Assembly (NCBI GenBank): GCA_900549975.1
Contig: URQK01000005.1
Coordinates: 1 to 37,114 of the forward strand
Source of the DNA: an uncultured Mollicutes bacterium
GTDB taxonomy: Bacteria; Bacillota_I; Bacilli_A; RFN20; CAG-826
DNA length: 37,114 bases
Direction of reading: 5' to 3'
Part shown: piece after piece, positions 29,551 to 37,114 of the stretch
How the letters are laid out: every line of letters starts with the position of its first letter
Numbering within the stretch: the first letter of the stretch is position 1
Program-made: the position numbers and the translations under genes
Notes under the pieces: model-generated
The model's database searches: none
Seen by the model: the letters and a program-made list of their open reading frames with translations, nothing else
Told to the model about the DNA's origin: nothing

Positions 29551-30272
29551 AATAAGCTAACCACAAATACAAATAAGTTATTGAAAGCATGAGCGGTAAT
29601 AGAAGTAGCTAATGAGCCAGTATAGTCATAATAGAAACATAATAATAATCCCGCAGAAACATAAGCAGGCAAATTAATTAATTCAATTAACATAGCATCA
29701 CCGCTTGCCATAAAATCAAAGTGAATTAATCCAAATATTACAGCGCAAACAATGTATGCTGCAACACGAGAATATTTCTTAATACCGCCAAAAATTCCTA
29801 AACGATAACCGAGTTCTTCAGTAAAAGGAGCAAATATGACACTCATAATTAAGGCAAGAATAGGTTGTTCTTTCATTCCTTGATTTAATGTTAATTGGTT
29901 ATGATTTGGTTGATATACTAGTCCGTTTTGTTGACAAATAATATTAGCAATCACGCCCCAAATATCAGTAATAACAATTAAAGCAATACCAAATATAATA
30001 CCCATACCGATATTTTTTAAAACTTTGAATTGAGCAAATAAATCTTTAATGCACAAATTCCATAAATAAATAATTAAAGCAATAGCGGTTAATCCATAAG
30101 CAAGACAATACTCAATCATCATTGAAGTTGGTTCACTTAAATTCTTAAATGAGGGAATGAGATTTAATAATGTGTAATTTAATGTATAAAATACCGATAA
30201 TCCAAAAAAACTAATTAAATAAATTACTAGGTGATGGATTATTGGCATATTAATCTTCTTTTCTTCATTCAT
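29547..30272 (-). CDS. CPBP family intramembrane metalloprotease
   Basis: A 241-residue protein with about seven membrane helices. The catalytic motifs are EELGYRLGIFGG (EExxxR), FGLIHFDF (FxxxH) and, near the C-terminus, HAFNNL (HxxxN). In bacteria this family includes CAAX-type proteases and immunity proteins for peptide bacteriocins. AAAGGAT lies 8 nt before the ATG. The partner is TraX; no bacteriocin precursor is seen next to it. Confidence 0.92.
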   Translation of the reverse strand: MNEEKKINMPIIHHLVIYLISFFGLSVFYTLNYTLLNLIPSFKNLSEPTSMMIEYCLAYGLTAIALIIYLWNLCIKDLFAQFKVLKNIGMGIIFGIALIVITDIWGVIANIICQQNGLVYQPNHNQLTLNQGMKEQPILALIMSVIFAPFTEELGYRLGIFGGIKKYSRVAAYIVCAVIFGLIHFDFMASGDAMLIELINLPAYVSAGLLLCFYYDYTGSLATSITAHAFNNLFVFVVSLL

Positions 30273-30358
30273 AGTATAAAATCCTTTCTTAAATCAATAA
30301 TTATAGTATACTTATAATAGCGTTTTTTCAACAAATTTGCTAGTTTAGTAAAAATTTT

Positions 30359-30387
30359 CATATATTTTAATAAATATATGATATAAT
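30359..30387 (+). promoter_or_regulatory. Promoter of the giant repeat protein with a 9-bp inverted repeat
   Basis: CATATATTT (30359-30367) and AAATATATG (30372-30380) are perfect arms around TAAT. The right arm runs into TGATATAAT, an extended -10 (TATAAT at 30382-30387). No -35 is apparent, so the palindrome may be an operator or activator site. Confidence 0.5.
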
Positions 30388-30413
30388 TAAACGAAAAAAG
30401 GAGATTGACGTTT

Positions 30414-33400
30414 ATGGGAATTTATAATTTTTTAGCAGCATTACCGGATATTGATACTACCCAAATAACACAATACCTTAACATTGCTTTTTTTGTTATA
30501 GTGGCAATTATAGTGTTAGGAGGTATTGTTGGCCTTATTCGTGGCGTTTGGAGTTCGGGATTTAGATTAATATTTGTTGGCATATTAGTCATATTATCAT
30601 ATATTTTAGCAGGAACATTAGGTACTGCTGTAGCAAATATTAATTTAACGAGTTTTAATATTCCATCGTTTACTATAGGTGAAAATGTAGTCGAAGTGAC
30701 TACGATTAAAGACACACTAGTTAATGCACTTGCAGCTTATAGTGCTGGTGAAGGCGGAGATGTTCAAAAAATACTTGATGATCCTAACACAGTAAAATTA
30801 ATTACAGAACTTGCTCTAATGATTGTTCGTTTATTAACATTTATTATTTTAGCCATAGTTGTTATAGTTGTAGGTAATCTTTTAGCCACAATTTTATACC
30901 ATGTGCTATTCAAACATTTTATTAATAAGAATTTACGTAAAAAAGTAAAATTACGTTTAGTAGGTTTTGCTTTTGGTTTAGTCAAAACATCAATGGTCGC
31001 GTCAATGTTAATTGTTCCTTTTAGTGGCTTATTAAATAGTATATCAGTAGCGTTTAAAAATGCATCAGATGAAAATAATGAAGTAAAGTTAGATTCGGAA
31101 TTATATAATCAACTTAAAAGTTGGATTGATGCATATGATGGTTCTATGCTAGCCCAAGGTTTATTCGGCTGGACAGAATTAGGTGGAAAAACGATGGATA
31201 TGCGTTTGCTTGATATAATTACAAGTGACAAATATTCTACTATGAAACTAAGTGAAGAAATGTCGAATATTACAACTGTTGCTGCAACTCTAATTGGTAC
31301 AAATGCCGTTAGTGTTAGCGGTGGTGAAGGCGGAACAGTTTCTATCGGTGTTAATGCTGCGGTATTTTTAGATAGTAAAATTACATCAACACTTTTATCA
31401 GTAATTTCTAGTTCGGCGTTATGTACGCAACTACTTCCAATCGCGGCGACATTTGCCTTTAATATGGATGAAATTAATGTTTATTTCAATGCGAAAGAAT
31501 ATGATTTAAGCAAAATTGACTGGAAAAACGATTTAGAATCAATTAATGAAATTTTTAAAGGAATGTCTAATGCGGGAATTATTGATGAGGATGTAATTAA
31601 TGATCCAAGCATTTTAATAGATAGAATTTATGATGTAAATAACGAAAACACGCATAGACAATTAATAGAATCGTTTAAAACGTTTGATAAGTTAACATCT
31701 CTAGAACAATTGCTTCCGAGTTATTTATATACATTAGTTAATAAAGGTGATGATTTATCAAAATCACTTTCTGATTATTTACCAACAAATAGTGATGATT
31801 ATGATGGCATTAAATGGGGTAGTGAATTAGCTAATATTTACGATGCAACATATCGTATTAATAAAGTCACAGAAAATGCCATTGTTGACTATATTAAATC
31901 TCCTAAAGATTCTAATAATGAAACAAGTAAAATTAGAAATATAAGAAAAGAAGACAATACGGATGGCAAATCTACAAAACTTATTAACTCGATTGTTGAT
32001 CATATTGGCGATATAATTCCTATCTTTGTTGGAGAAAGAGAAGATGGTGAACCTATTAACGTTGATGATAATGGCTTCACTTTAGAAAAAGATAGTGCAG
32101 GTAACGCATTACAATCTTGTTTGTTAGATAGTAGATTATTATCTCGCTCTATTAACAAAATATTAAATACAGTTAGTAAGATGGCTGTAAATACATTATC
32201 AGATGCCTTGAAAATTGATACTGAAGAAGATAAAACAAATTTAGAAAACAAAGTAACCAATGCAGTTACAAGTATTAAAGGTGTTACATCGGTCAAAAAA
32301 GAATTAGGGGCATTATTTGATGTGGTTAATGATGTAGTAAGTGATGAAAATCTTTTACCACTTATTAAAGGCGGAAATGATAAATTTGTATTTACTGATG
32401 AGGTATGCGATGCATTAAAAACACCTGCAAGTAAAATTTCAAAATCAAATATTCTTAATGCTACAATACCTACAGTTATTGAATATACTGTTAAACAAAA
32501 CGGAAGCAGTTTAAATGATAGCCTTAAAAACTTTGGGATAACTACCGATTCATTAAATTTCGAAGTTGATGATATTGGTGAAGAATTATCTTTAATGCTT
32601 GATGCAATTCCTGCAATTAATAGAATTGCTAAAACTAGTAAAGATGGTAAAGTTGATTTTAAAAATATTGAAACCTCAGATTTAAATAGCATTCTTTCTA
32701 CTGTATATTCATCAAATATTTTAAATCCAAATAAAGAAGGAGAGGTTAGAAACTTCTTTAAAATTATTGATAAAGTATTTAGTGATTTAGGATATGATGA
32801 AGGCCGTATTACCGAAGGATTAGAAGAAGATAAGTATTGGTCTGGTAATAATTCGGAAATAAATCAATTTTGTGAAATATTTGATATATTGAAGAAAGAT
32901 AATTTCTTTGATTTATCAAATGATAAAAATGCTTACTTAGATTCAACTATTTTAAAACCAGAATCTATTGAAGAATTATTTGGCGAAGTGGATAAATCAA
33001 AACTTTTATCTAAAGGATTAGGAACTATTTTGGATAATCTTTTATTAGATAGTTTATCAAGTGTTACAGGTGATAAAGTATCATTTAAATATATCGATAA
33101 TTGGGCTAGCGAAGGTGAAAACTTTGCTAATGTAATTGATAGTTTACAAAAATTCAATAGTAAAGGAATAAGCCTTGACAAGATTGACTTTTTAAATAGT
33201 ACAGAAAAGGATGAAAAAAGTGGGGAATTATTAACTGAAAAATTAGTGTCTTCTTTAGCTAATTCCAACATATTTGAAAATGGCGCTAAAGGATTTGGTG
33301 ATTTCTTATTCGACAAACTAAAAAGTATTCCTGATATTAAAATGAATGATATTGATAAATTAGGAACAGGTGAACTTACTTATACTAAGAGCAAAGAAAT

Positions 33401-35987
33401 ATTTGATAGTATTAATGATTGGCAACCAGAAATAGATGTCTTATTTGAGTTTATCAAAAATTTACAAACTATCGGAGCGGGTAATGAACAACCAGGGTCT
33501 ACAGGTATTCAAGAATTAATGAATAATCCTTCTAATCATAGTAATTTGTTTAAAGTAATAAATAAATCAAAAGCGTTCCGTATGCCAATTGCTAATGGAA
33601 TTTATGATGCTGCAAATAAAATTAATATTTCTAGCCTACCAACATTAAATATCAAAAATAACATTAATATAGATGCTTTAGTGAATATGGATAATTATGA
33701 TGAGCGTAATGATGAAATTCAAACTATTTGTAATATTATTGATAATGTAAATGATTTAAAAGATATTCAATTTAATGATATTAAAACTGACTCGGCTAAG
33801 CGTGAAACATTAAAAGTAATTATGGAAAATATTCATAATTCTAAGATGTTTAATAAACCAATTGAAGAAGGACATATCACAGTATTTGAAAACTTAATAG
33901 AAACTCTTCTTTCAGTTGCGAATATTAATGATGATGCTATTTGTGGAAAGATTAATGGATCAATTAATTTAAAATATAATACTGCAATCGAAATTATTCA
34001 AAACATCCCTAATAACTATGTGGACAAAATTGATGTTGATGATAAATGGATTGGAGAAAATGGAGAAATCGCTAATATTATCAAAATTATTGGAGATATT
34101 AGTGAATTAGATTTAAATAATATTGATTTAGCAAATATTGATTTAACAAAAAATACATTACTTGAAGATTTGAATAATTCAAAACTGTTATTCCGTGCTC
34201 TTCCATATTATATTAATCAATTTGCTTCAAAGGCTGATACAAGTGGATTCTCAAGCGAATTCGACTTAAAAGCACTTAAAGCGGATTACACTTTTAATAA
34301 ATATAGTGGTGAATATGATTGTTATGATGAATCGGAAATTAATACATTAAAAACTATATTTAACAAATATTCAATCATAAAAGATTTAGTTGGTTCTTCC
34401 TCTGATTTAAATACAATTAAAGGGAAAACTAGTGATGTGTCTGAATTATTAAAAGCATTATCTGCTTCTGAAGTATTTAATTCTACATCATCAGTTAGTG
34501 GAAAAGATACAGTATTTATCCAAGTTATTGAAGAGATGTTTGATAAATCAAAATTAGATGAAGCTATTTATGACGATTCATTATTCGATTATCAAGGATT
34601 AACAATTAAACAAAATGCTCAAAATAAAATAAAAAGCATAGGAGATTGGAACTCGGAAATCGATAAGCTAATTAATATAATTAATATTTTACCAGAGTCA
34701 TTTAATACATTAAATGATATGAATGTTTCTAATATTAGTCCAAATGAAGTAATAGAAATATTAAAAACCATTAATGATAGTGAGTTATGTTATGATGCAG
34801 TTCCAAAATATATCAAAGAGGCATTTAAAGAAATTAACATTAGACAATTCTCGAATAATCAAGAAGATTATTTAATGAAAAATAGCGGTGATTATCGTAA
34901 TCTTTACGCTACTAGCGAACTTGATGTTTTAAAAAATATTCTTAACACCCTTTACAATCAGGAAAGTAACCAATATATGAAGTTTGATATTTCGTTTAAT
35001 GTAACTGATTTTGCAAAACAAAAATCATTGACTAATATCGTTGCTTTCTTAACAAATTCTAAAATATTTAAGGGATGTCGCGGAGAAGTATTCTATAACG
35101 CTATTGCCTCAGCGGGATTTAGTTCGAACATAAGAGAAAAAGATTCTTCTAAATGGAAAGTATTTGATGACTTATTTGATTTAATTGAAGTAAAAGGCCA
35201 AAATCAAATAAATAGAGAAGGAGCTTGTTTAGATAGGATTGTTGGAGAATTAGAAGATATTATTAATGCTTCTAATAGCGGATCAAACACATTAAAATCA
35301 ATTCCGCACACAACTGTTCGAACCGTATTTGATGCTTGCTATTTATATGAATACGAAAAAGATAAATACGTAGAAAATAAAGCATTGCTATCTTGTGAAA
35401 TTGTATCGGGATTCTTAAGTAACGCTATTGTTAAGTCTAATTATTTAGACAATGATTATTATGACACATTAGGTAATGTTAAAGGTGAATGGTTCAACGC
35501 TTGGTATTATGATGGAACTAATGATTATCAATACCCATTATTTAACAAGTTAGAAGCTGATACGCTTGAATCAATAATTGATGTGATTAATGAAATTGAT
35601 GTAATTACATTTGATGAATCAACACAAACATCAACATTAAGTAGAACTATGCTAGACAAAATGGATCTTATGTTTAATAAAATGAAAGATGAAAATAGTA
35701 ACCAATCGGTAATTGGGTTAGCACTTTATGAAAAAGCAATTTATAATTCGCTTATGGTAAGCGATCCTAGAATTTGCGAATTAGTTCATATATCTGCTAA
35801 TAGTCCTATTCCTTCTTCGAATTATTTTGATGGCAAAGATGCACTCAAGCAACAATTTGAAAATAATTATAGTTTGATGTTACAAGATGCTTATAAAGAT
35901 GCTGGTAATACAAATTTTGATTTTACCAATGTAAAAAATGCAGTTCATGCGATGCTTGATGCTATATTACAAGTAAAAGGATTATAA
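30414..35987 (+). CDS. Giant membrane-anchored repeat protein with a CvpA-like N-terminus (about 1,857 aa)
   Basis: Residues 1-215 hold about four membrane helices: TTQITQYLNIAFFVIVAIIV, GIVGLIRGVWSSGFRLIFVG, LALMIVRLLTFIILAIVV and FAFGLVKTSMVASMLIVPFSG. GLIRG...R near helix one and this spacing resemble CvpA proteins. The remaining 1,640 residues have no membrane segment. From about residue 570 a motif (S-K/N-L/I-L/F, often followed by a later I) recurs at about 573, 678, 766, 862, 951, 1052, 1143, 1256, 1352, 1456 and 1549. Each follows a segment like W-x-x-E-I-x-x-L-x-x-I-I, for instance near 1000 and 1415. Asn, Asp, Ser and Lys are abundant. No catalytic motif, cell-wall anchor or signal peptidase site is visible. 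The ATG at 30414 follows AAGGAG by 10 nt. I do not recognise the family. Confidence 0.82.
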   Translation: MGIYNFLAALPDIDTTQITQYLNIAFFVIVAIIVLGGIVGLIRGVWSSGFRLIFVGILVILSYILAGTLGTAVANINLTSFNIPSFTIGENVVEVTTIKDTLVNALAAYSAGEGGDVQKILDDPNTVKLITELALMIVRLLTFIILAIVVIVVGNLLATILYHVLFKHFINKNLRKKVKLRLVGFAFGLVKTSMVASMLIVPFSGLLNSISVAFKNASDENNEVKLDSELYNQLKSWIDAYDGSMLAQGLFGWTELGGKTMDMRLLDIITSDKYSTMKLSEEMSNITTVAATLIGTNAVSVSGGEGGTVSIGVNAAVFLDSKITSTLLSVISSSALCTQLLPIAATFAFNMDEINVYFNAKEYDLSKIDWKNDLESINEIFKGMSNAGIIDEDVINDPSILIDRIYDVNNENTHRQLIESFKTFDKLTSLEQLLPSYLYTLVNKGDDLSKSLSDYLPTNSDDYDGIKWGSELANIYDATYRINKVTENAIVDYIKSPKDSNNETSKIRNIRKEDNTDGKSTKLINSIVDHIGDIIPIFVGEREDGEPINVDDNGFTLEKDSAGNALQSCLLDSRLLSRSINKILNTVSKMAVNTLSDALKIDTEEDKTNLENKVTNAVTSIKGVTSVKKELGALFDVVNDVVSDENLLPLIKGGNDKFVFTDEVCDALKTPASKISKSNILNATIPTVIEYTVKQNGSSLNDSLKNFGITTDSLNFEVDDIGEELSLMLDAIPAINRIAKTSKDGKVDFKNIETSDLNSILSTVYSSNILNPNKEGEVRNFFKIIDKVFSDLGYDEGRITEGLEEDKYWSGNNSEINQFCEIFDILKKDNFFDLSNDKNAYLDSTILKPESIEELFGEVDKSKLLSKGLGTILDNLLLDSLSSVTGDKVSFKYIDNWASEGENFANVIDSLQKFNSKGISLDKIDFLNSTEKDEKSGELLTEKLVSSLANSNIFENGAKGFGDFLFDKLKSIPDIKMNDIDKLGTGELTYTKSKEIFDSINDWQPEIDVLFEFIKNLQTIGAGNEQPGSTGIQELMNNPSNHSNLFKVINKSKAFRMPIANGIYDAANKINISSLPTLNIKNNINIDALVNMDNYDERNDEIQTICNIIDNVNDLKDIQFNDIKTDSAKRETLKVIMENIHNSKMFNKPIEEGHITVFENLIETLLSVANINDDAICGKINGSINLKYNTAIEIIQNIPNNYVDKIDVDDKWIGENGEIANIIKIIGDISELDLNNIDLANIDLTKNTLLEDLNNSKLLFRALPYYINQFASKADTSGFSSEFDLKALKADYTFNKYSGEYDCYDESEINTLKTIFNKYSIIKDLVGSSSDLNTIKGKTSDVSELLKALSASEVFNSTSSVSGKDTVFIQVIEEMFDKSKLDEAIYDDSLFDYQGLTIKQNAQNKIKSIGDWNSEIDKLINIINILPESFNTLNDMNVSNISPNEVIEILKTINDSELCYDAVPKYIKEAFKEINIRQFSNNQEDYLMKNSGDYRNLYATSELDVLKNILNTLYNQESNQYMKFDISFNVTDFAKQKSLTNIVAFLTNSKIFKGCRGEVFYNAIASAGFSSNIREKDSSKWKVFDDLFDLIEVKGQNQINREGACLDRIVGELEDIINASNSGSNTLKSIPHTTVRTVFDACYLYEYEKDKYVENKALLSCEIVSGFLSNAIVKSNYLDNDYYDTLGNVKGEWFNAWYYDGTNDYQYPLFNKLEADTLESIIDVINEIDVITFDESTQTSTLSRTMLDKMDLMFNKMKDENSNQSVIGLALYEKAIYNSLMVSDPRICELVHISANSPIPSSNYFDGKDALKQQFENNYSLMLQDAYKDAGNTNFDFTNVKNAVHAMLDAILQVKGL
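32120..35075 (+). repeat. About eleven degenerate repeats of about 98 codons within the giant protein
   Basis: Core examples are DSRLLSRSINKIL, SKSNILNATIPTVI, DKSKLLSKGLGTIL, ANSNIFENGAKGF, NKSKAFRMPIANGI, HNSKMFNKPIEEG, NNSKLLFRALPYYI, NDSELCYDAVPKYI and TNSKIFKGCRGEV. Distances between them are 88 to 113 residues, mean about 98. They are too divergent to be seen as DNA repeats. Confidence 0.7.
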
Positions 35988-35994
35988 TTTTACC

Positions 35995-36023
35995 AACCCT
36001 TAAGATTTTCTTAAGGGTTTTGT
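35995..36023 (+). terminator. Terminator after the giant repeat protein
   Basis: A perfect 10-bp stem (AACCCTTAAG/CTTAAGGGTT) with a 5-nt loop, then TTGTTTT. Confidence 0.88.
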
Positions 36024-36068
36024 TTTACCTTTATGAATTATAATGCTAAAATAAATTGGTGATGAAAA

Positions 36069-36674
36069 TTGTATTCTATTCTTAACAAAACTATATATGA
36101 GTTAGAAGTGGAACGTTCAAGATTTATTGGCGTTATTATTCATATTGATAGTATTGATGAAATAAAAGATATCATCACTAATTTAAAGAAAGAATATCCG
36201 AAAGCTAAACATTATTGTTATGCCGCGATTACGGATAACAATAAGAAGTTTAGTGATGATGGTGAGCCTCAAGGAACAGCAGGTAAACCAATGCTAGATA
36301 TCTTAGAAAAGAAAGAACTAACTAATGTATTAGTGGTCGTAATAAGATATTTTGGTGGAATTCTTTTAGGGGCAGGACGTTTACTTAGAACATACGCGGA
36401 TACTTTACTGAAAACTATCGATAATAGTGAGATAGTAAAAATAGTAGAAGGTTACTCGATAACATTTACTATTGATTATCCAAACTATGATAATGTGCGT
36501 AGTTACTTAAAGAACCAAAATGCCCAAATTGAACGTGCGGAATTTTTAGATAATGTTAATGTAACTACATTTTCTTTAAATGATTACACGCAAGACTTAT
36601 CTAATCGCTTTTATGGAAAAGTGATTATCAAAAATGTTACAAAAAAGATTTCATATATGAAAGAAGGTTTTTAA
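36069..36674 (+). CDS. yigZ: YigZ / IMPACT (UPF0029) family protein
   Basis: A 201-residue protein with FSDDGEPQGTAGKPMLDIL and VVVIRYFGGILLGAGRLLRTY, the signatures of the YigZ/YvyE family, plus a C-terminal ferredoxin-like domain (about 135-200). The family is linked to translation control by homology to eukaryotic IMPACT, but its bacterial role is not settled. It starts with TTG at 36069 behind GGTGAT, with TAAAAT (36047-36052) 16 nt before the start. The Mrp gene begins directly at its stop codon. Confidence 0.92.
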   Translation: MYSILNKTIYELEVERSRFIGVIIHIDSIDEIKDIITNLKKEYPKAKHYCYAAITDNNKKFSDDGEPQGTAGKPMLDILEKKELTNVLVVVIRYFGGILLGAGRLLRTYADTLLKTIDNSEIVKIVEGYSITFTIDYPNYDNVRSYLKNQNAQIERAEFLDNVNVTTFSLNDYTQDLSNRFYGKVIIKNVTKKISYMKEGF

Positions 36675-37114
36675 ATGTCAGAAGAATGTACACATGAATG
36701 CGGTTCGTGCTCACAAAATTGTGATCACCGTATTGAAAAAGCGAAATTAAATGAAATGTCCAAAGTTAAAAAAATTATTGGTGTCATTTCTGGGAAAGGC
36801 GGAGTAGGAAAAAGTTTAGTTTCTTCGATGCTTGCAAGTAAACTCCAACAAGCTGGCTATCGCGTTGGGATATTAGATGCTGATATCACTGGACCATCTA
36901 TTCCTAAAACATTTGGCATTTTAGAAAAAGCGACAGGAGATAATAATGTTATTTATCCTGCTATTTCTAAAACAGGAATTCAAATTATGTCTGCTAATAT
37001 GCTACTTGATAATGATGATGATCCAATTATTTGGCGTGGTCCGATGATTGCGGATTTAGTTAAACAATTTTATTCCAATGTTTTATGGCATAATGTTGAT
37101 TATATGGTTGTGGA
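36675..37114 (+). CDS. Mrp/NBP35 family P-loop ATPase, C-terminus cut by window edge
   Basis: Translation from the ATG at 36675 gives at least 146 residues starting MSEECTHECGSCSQNCDHRIE, then VIGVISG-type strand and the deviant Walker A motif SGKGGVGKS (39-47). ILDADITGPSIPK and MVV near the edge follow the Mrp/ApbC/NBP35 pattern. The Cys-rich head (C5, C9, C12, C16) resembles the N-terminal cluster-binding Cys motif of NBP35-like proteins. This family carries and transfers iron-sulfur clusters. It directly abuts the yigZ stop (TAAATG), so translation is coupled. Confidence 0.92.
   Translation, partial: MSEECTHECGSCSQNCDHRIEKAKLNEMSKVKKIIGVISGKGGVGKSLVSSMLASKLQQAGYRVGILDADITGPSIPKTFGILEKATGDNNVIYPAISKTGIQIMSANMLLDNDDDPIIWRGPMIADLVKQFYSNVLWHNVDYMVV

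Noticed and set aside
32000..32692. A 230-codon open frame antisense to the giant repeat protein
   Set aside because: It has low-complexity Ser/Leu/Phe composition, no ribosome binding site, and lies wholly inside a gene with clear coding character on the other strand.
1..37114. Mycoplasma-type code with TGA as Trp
   Set aside because: TGA ends rsmD and the Cof phosphatase at the expected family lengths, and Trp positions use TGG.
1..37114. CRISPR array, insertion sequence or intact prophage
   Set aside because: No regularly spaced direct repeats, transposase, integrase or phage structural gene is visible; only the antirepressor relic remains.

Overview
The window is low-GC (about 30 percent by eye) bacterial chromosome, densely coding on both strands, with strong AGGAGG or GGTGA ribosome binding sites and many U-tailed hairpin terminators. 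TGA is used as a stop (rsmD, the Cof-type phosphatase), so the code is the standard bacterial one and not the Mycoplasma code. A run in the order ylbD-ylbE-ylbF-rsmD-coaD-ylbJ, a CotD-like coat protein and a YjcZ-like small protein point to Bacillota, class Bacilli in the broad sense, from a lineage that sporulates or recently did. The encoded CCA tails on tRNAs, the archaeal/eukaryal-type ProS and the simple fermentative genes would suit an uncultured gut lineage near Erysipelotrichales/RF39, but that placement is inference.

Layout. 1-2.8 kb (minus): maf (cut by the edge), RNase J, peptide deformylase and a 56-residue YjcZ-like protein. 2.9-6.2 kb: the ylb/rsmD/coaD cluster, convergent ylbJ, and cotD behind a sigma-K-like promoter. 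6.2-10.4 kb: a membrane-anchored thioredoxin-fold protein, a YitT-family protein, a DUF308/HdeD-like protein and a thyA-dihydrofolate reductase pair. 10.5-15.6 kb: a MerR regulator next to a promoter with 19-bp spacing that drives a 2,4-diaminopentanoate-dehydrogenase-like enzyme, fucO, a structured attenuator RNA in front of a MATE exporter, and tRNA-Ser(CGA). 15.7-20.9 kb: a small membrane protein, a shortened CheA-like protein, a degenerate GGDEF-EAL protein in apparent operon with proS, and tRNA-Ser(GCU). 20.9-24.4 kb: a phage antirepressor relic, then a Cof phosphatase/membrane protein/flavoprotein operon and DegV. 24.4-27.9 kb: NAD synthetase carrying an N-terminal Phd/YefM antitoxin domain, in operon with an ADP-ribose-type Nudix hydrolase, then RdgB. 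28.0-30.3 kb (minus): tRNA-Gly, tRNA-Asp, thioredoxin, TraX-like and CPBP protease. 30.4-37.1 kb: a protein of about 1,857 residues with a CvpA-like membrane domain and about eleven repeats of about 98 residues, YigZ, and an Mrp-type ATPase cut by the edge.

Functional themes are nucleotide and cofactor upkeep (maf, rdgB, thyA, folA, coaD, nadE, Nudix), translation and RNA decay (RNase J, ylbF, def, rsmD, proS, tRNAs), sporulation relics or genes, and several signalling or envelope proteins of unknown role. The most unusual items are the antitoxin-NAD synthetase fusion with TGTACA-type motifs at its own promoter, the pair of degenerate signalling proteins placed before proS, and the giant repeat protein.
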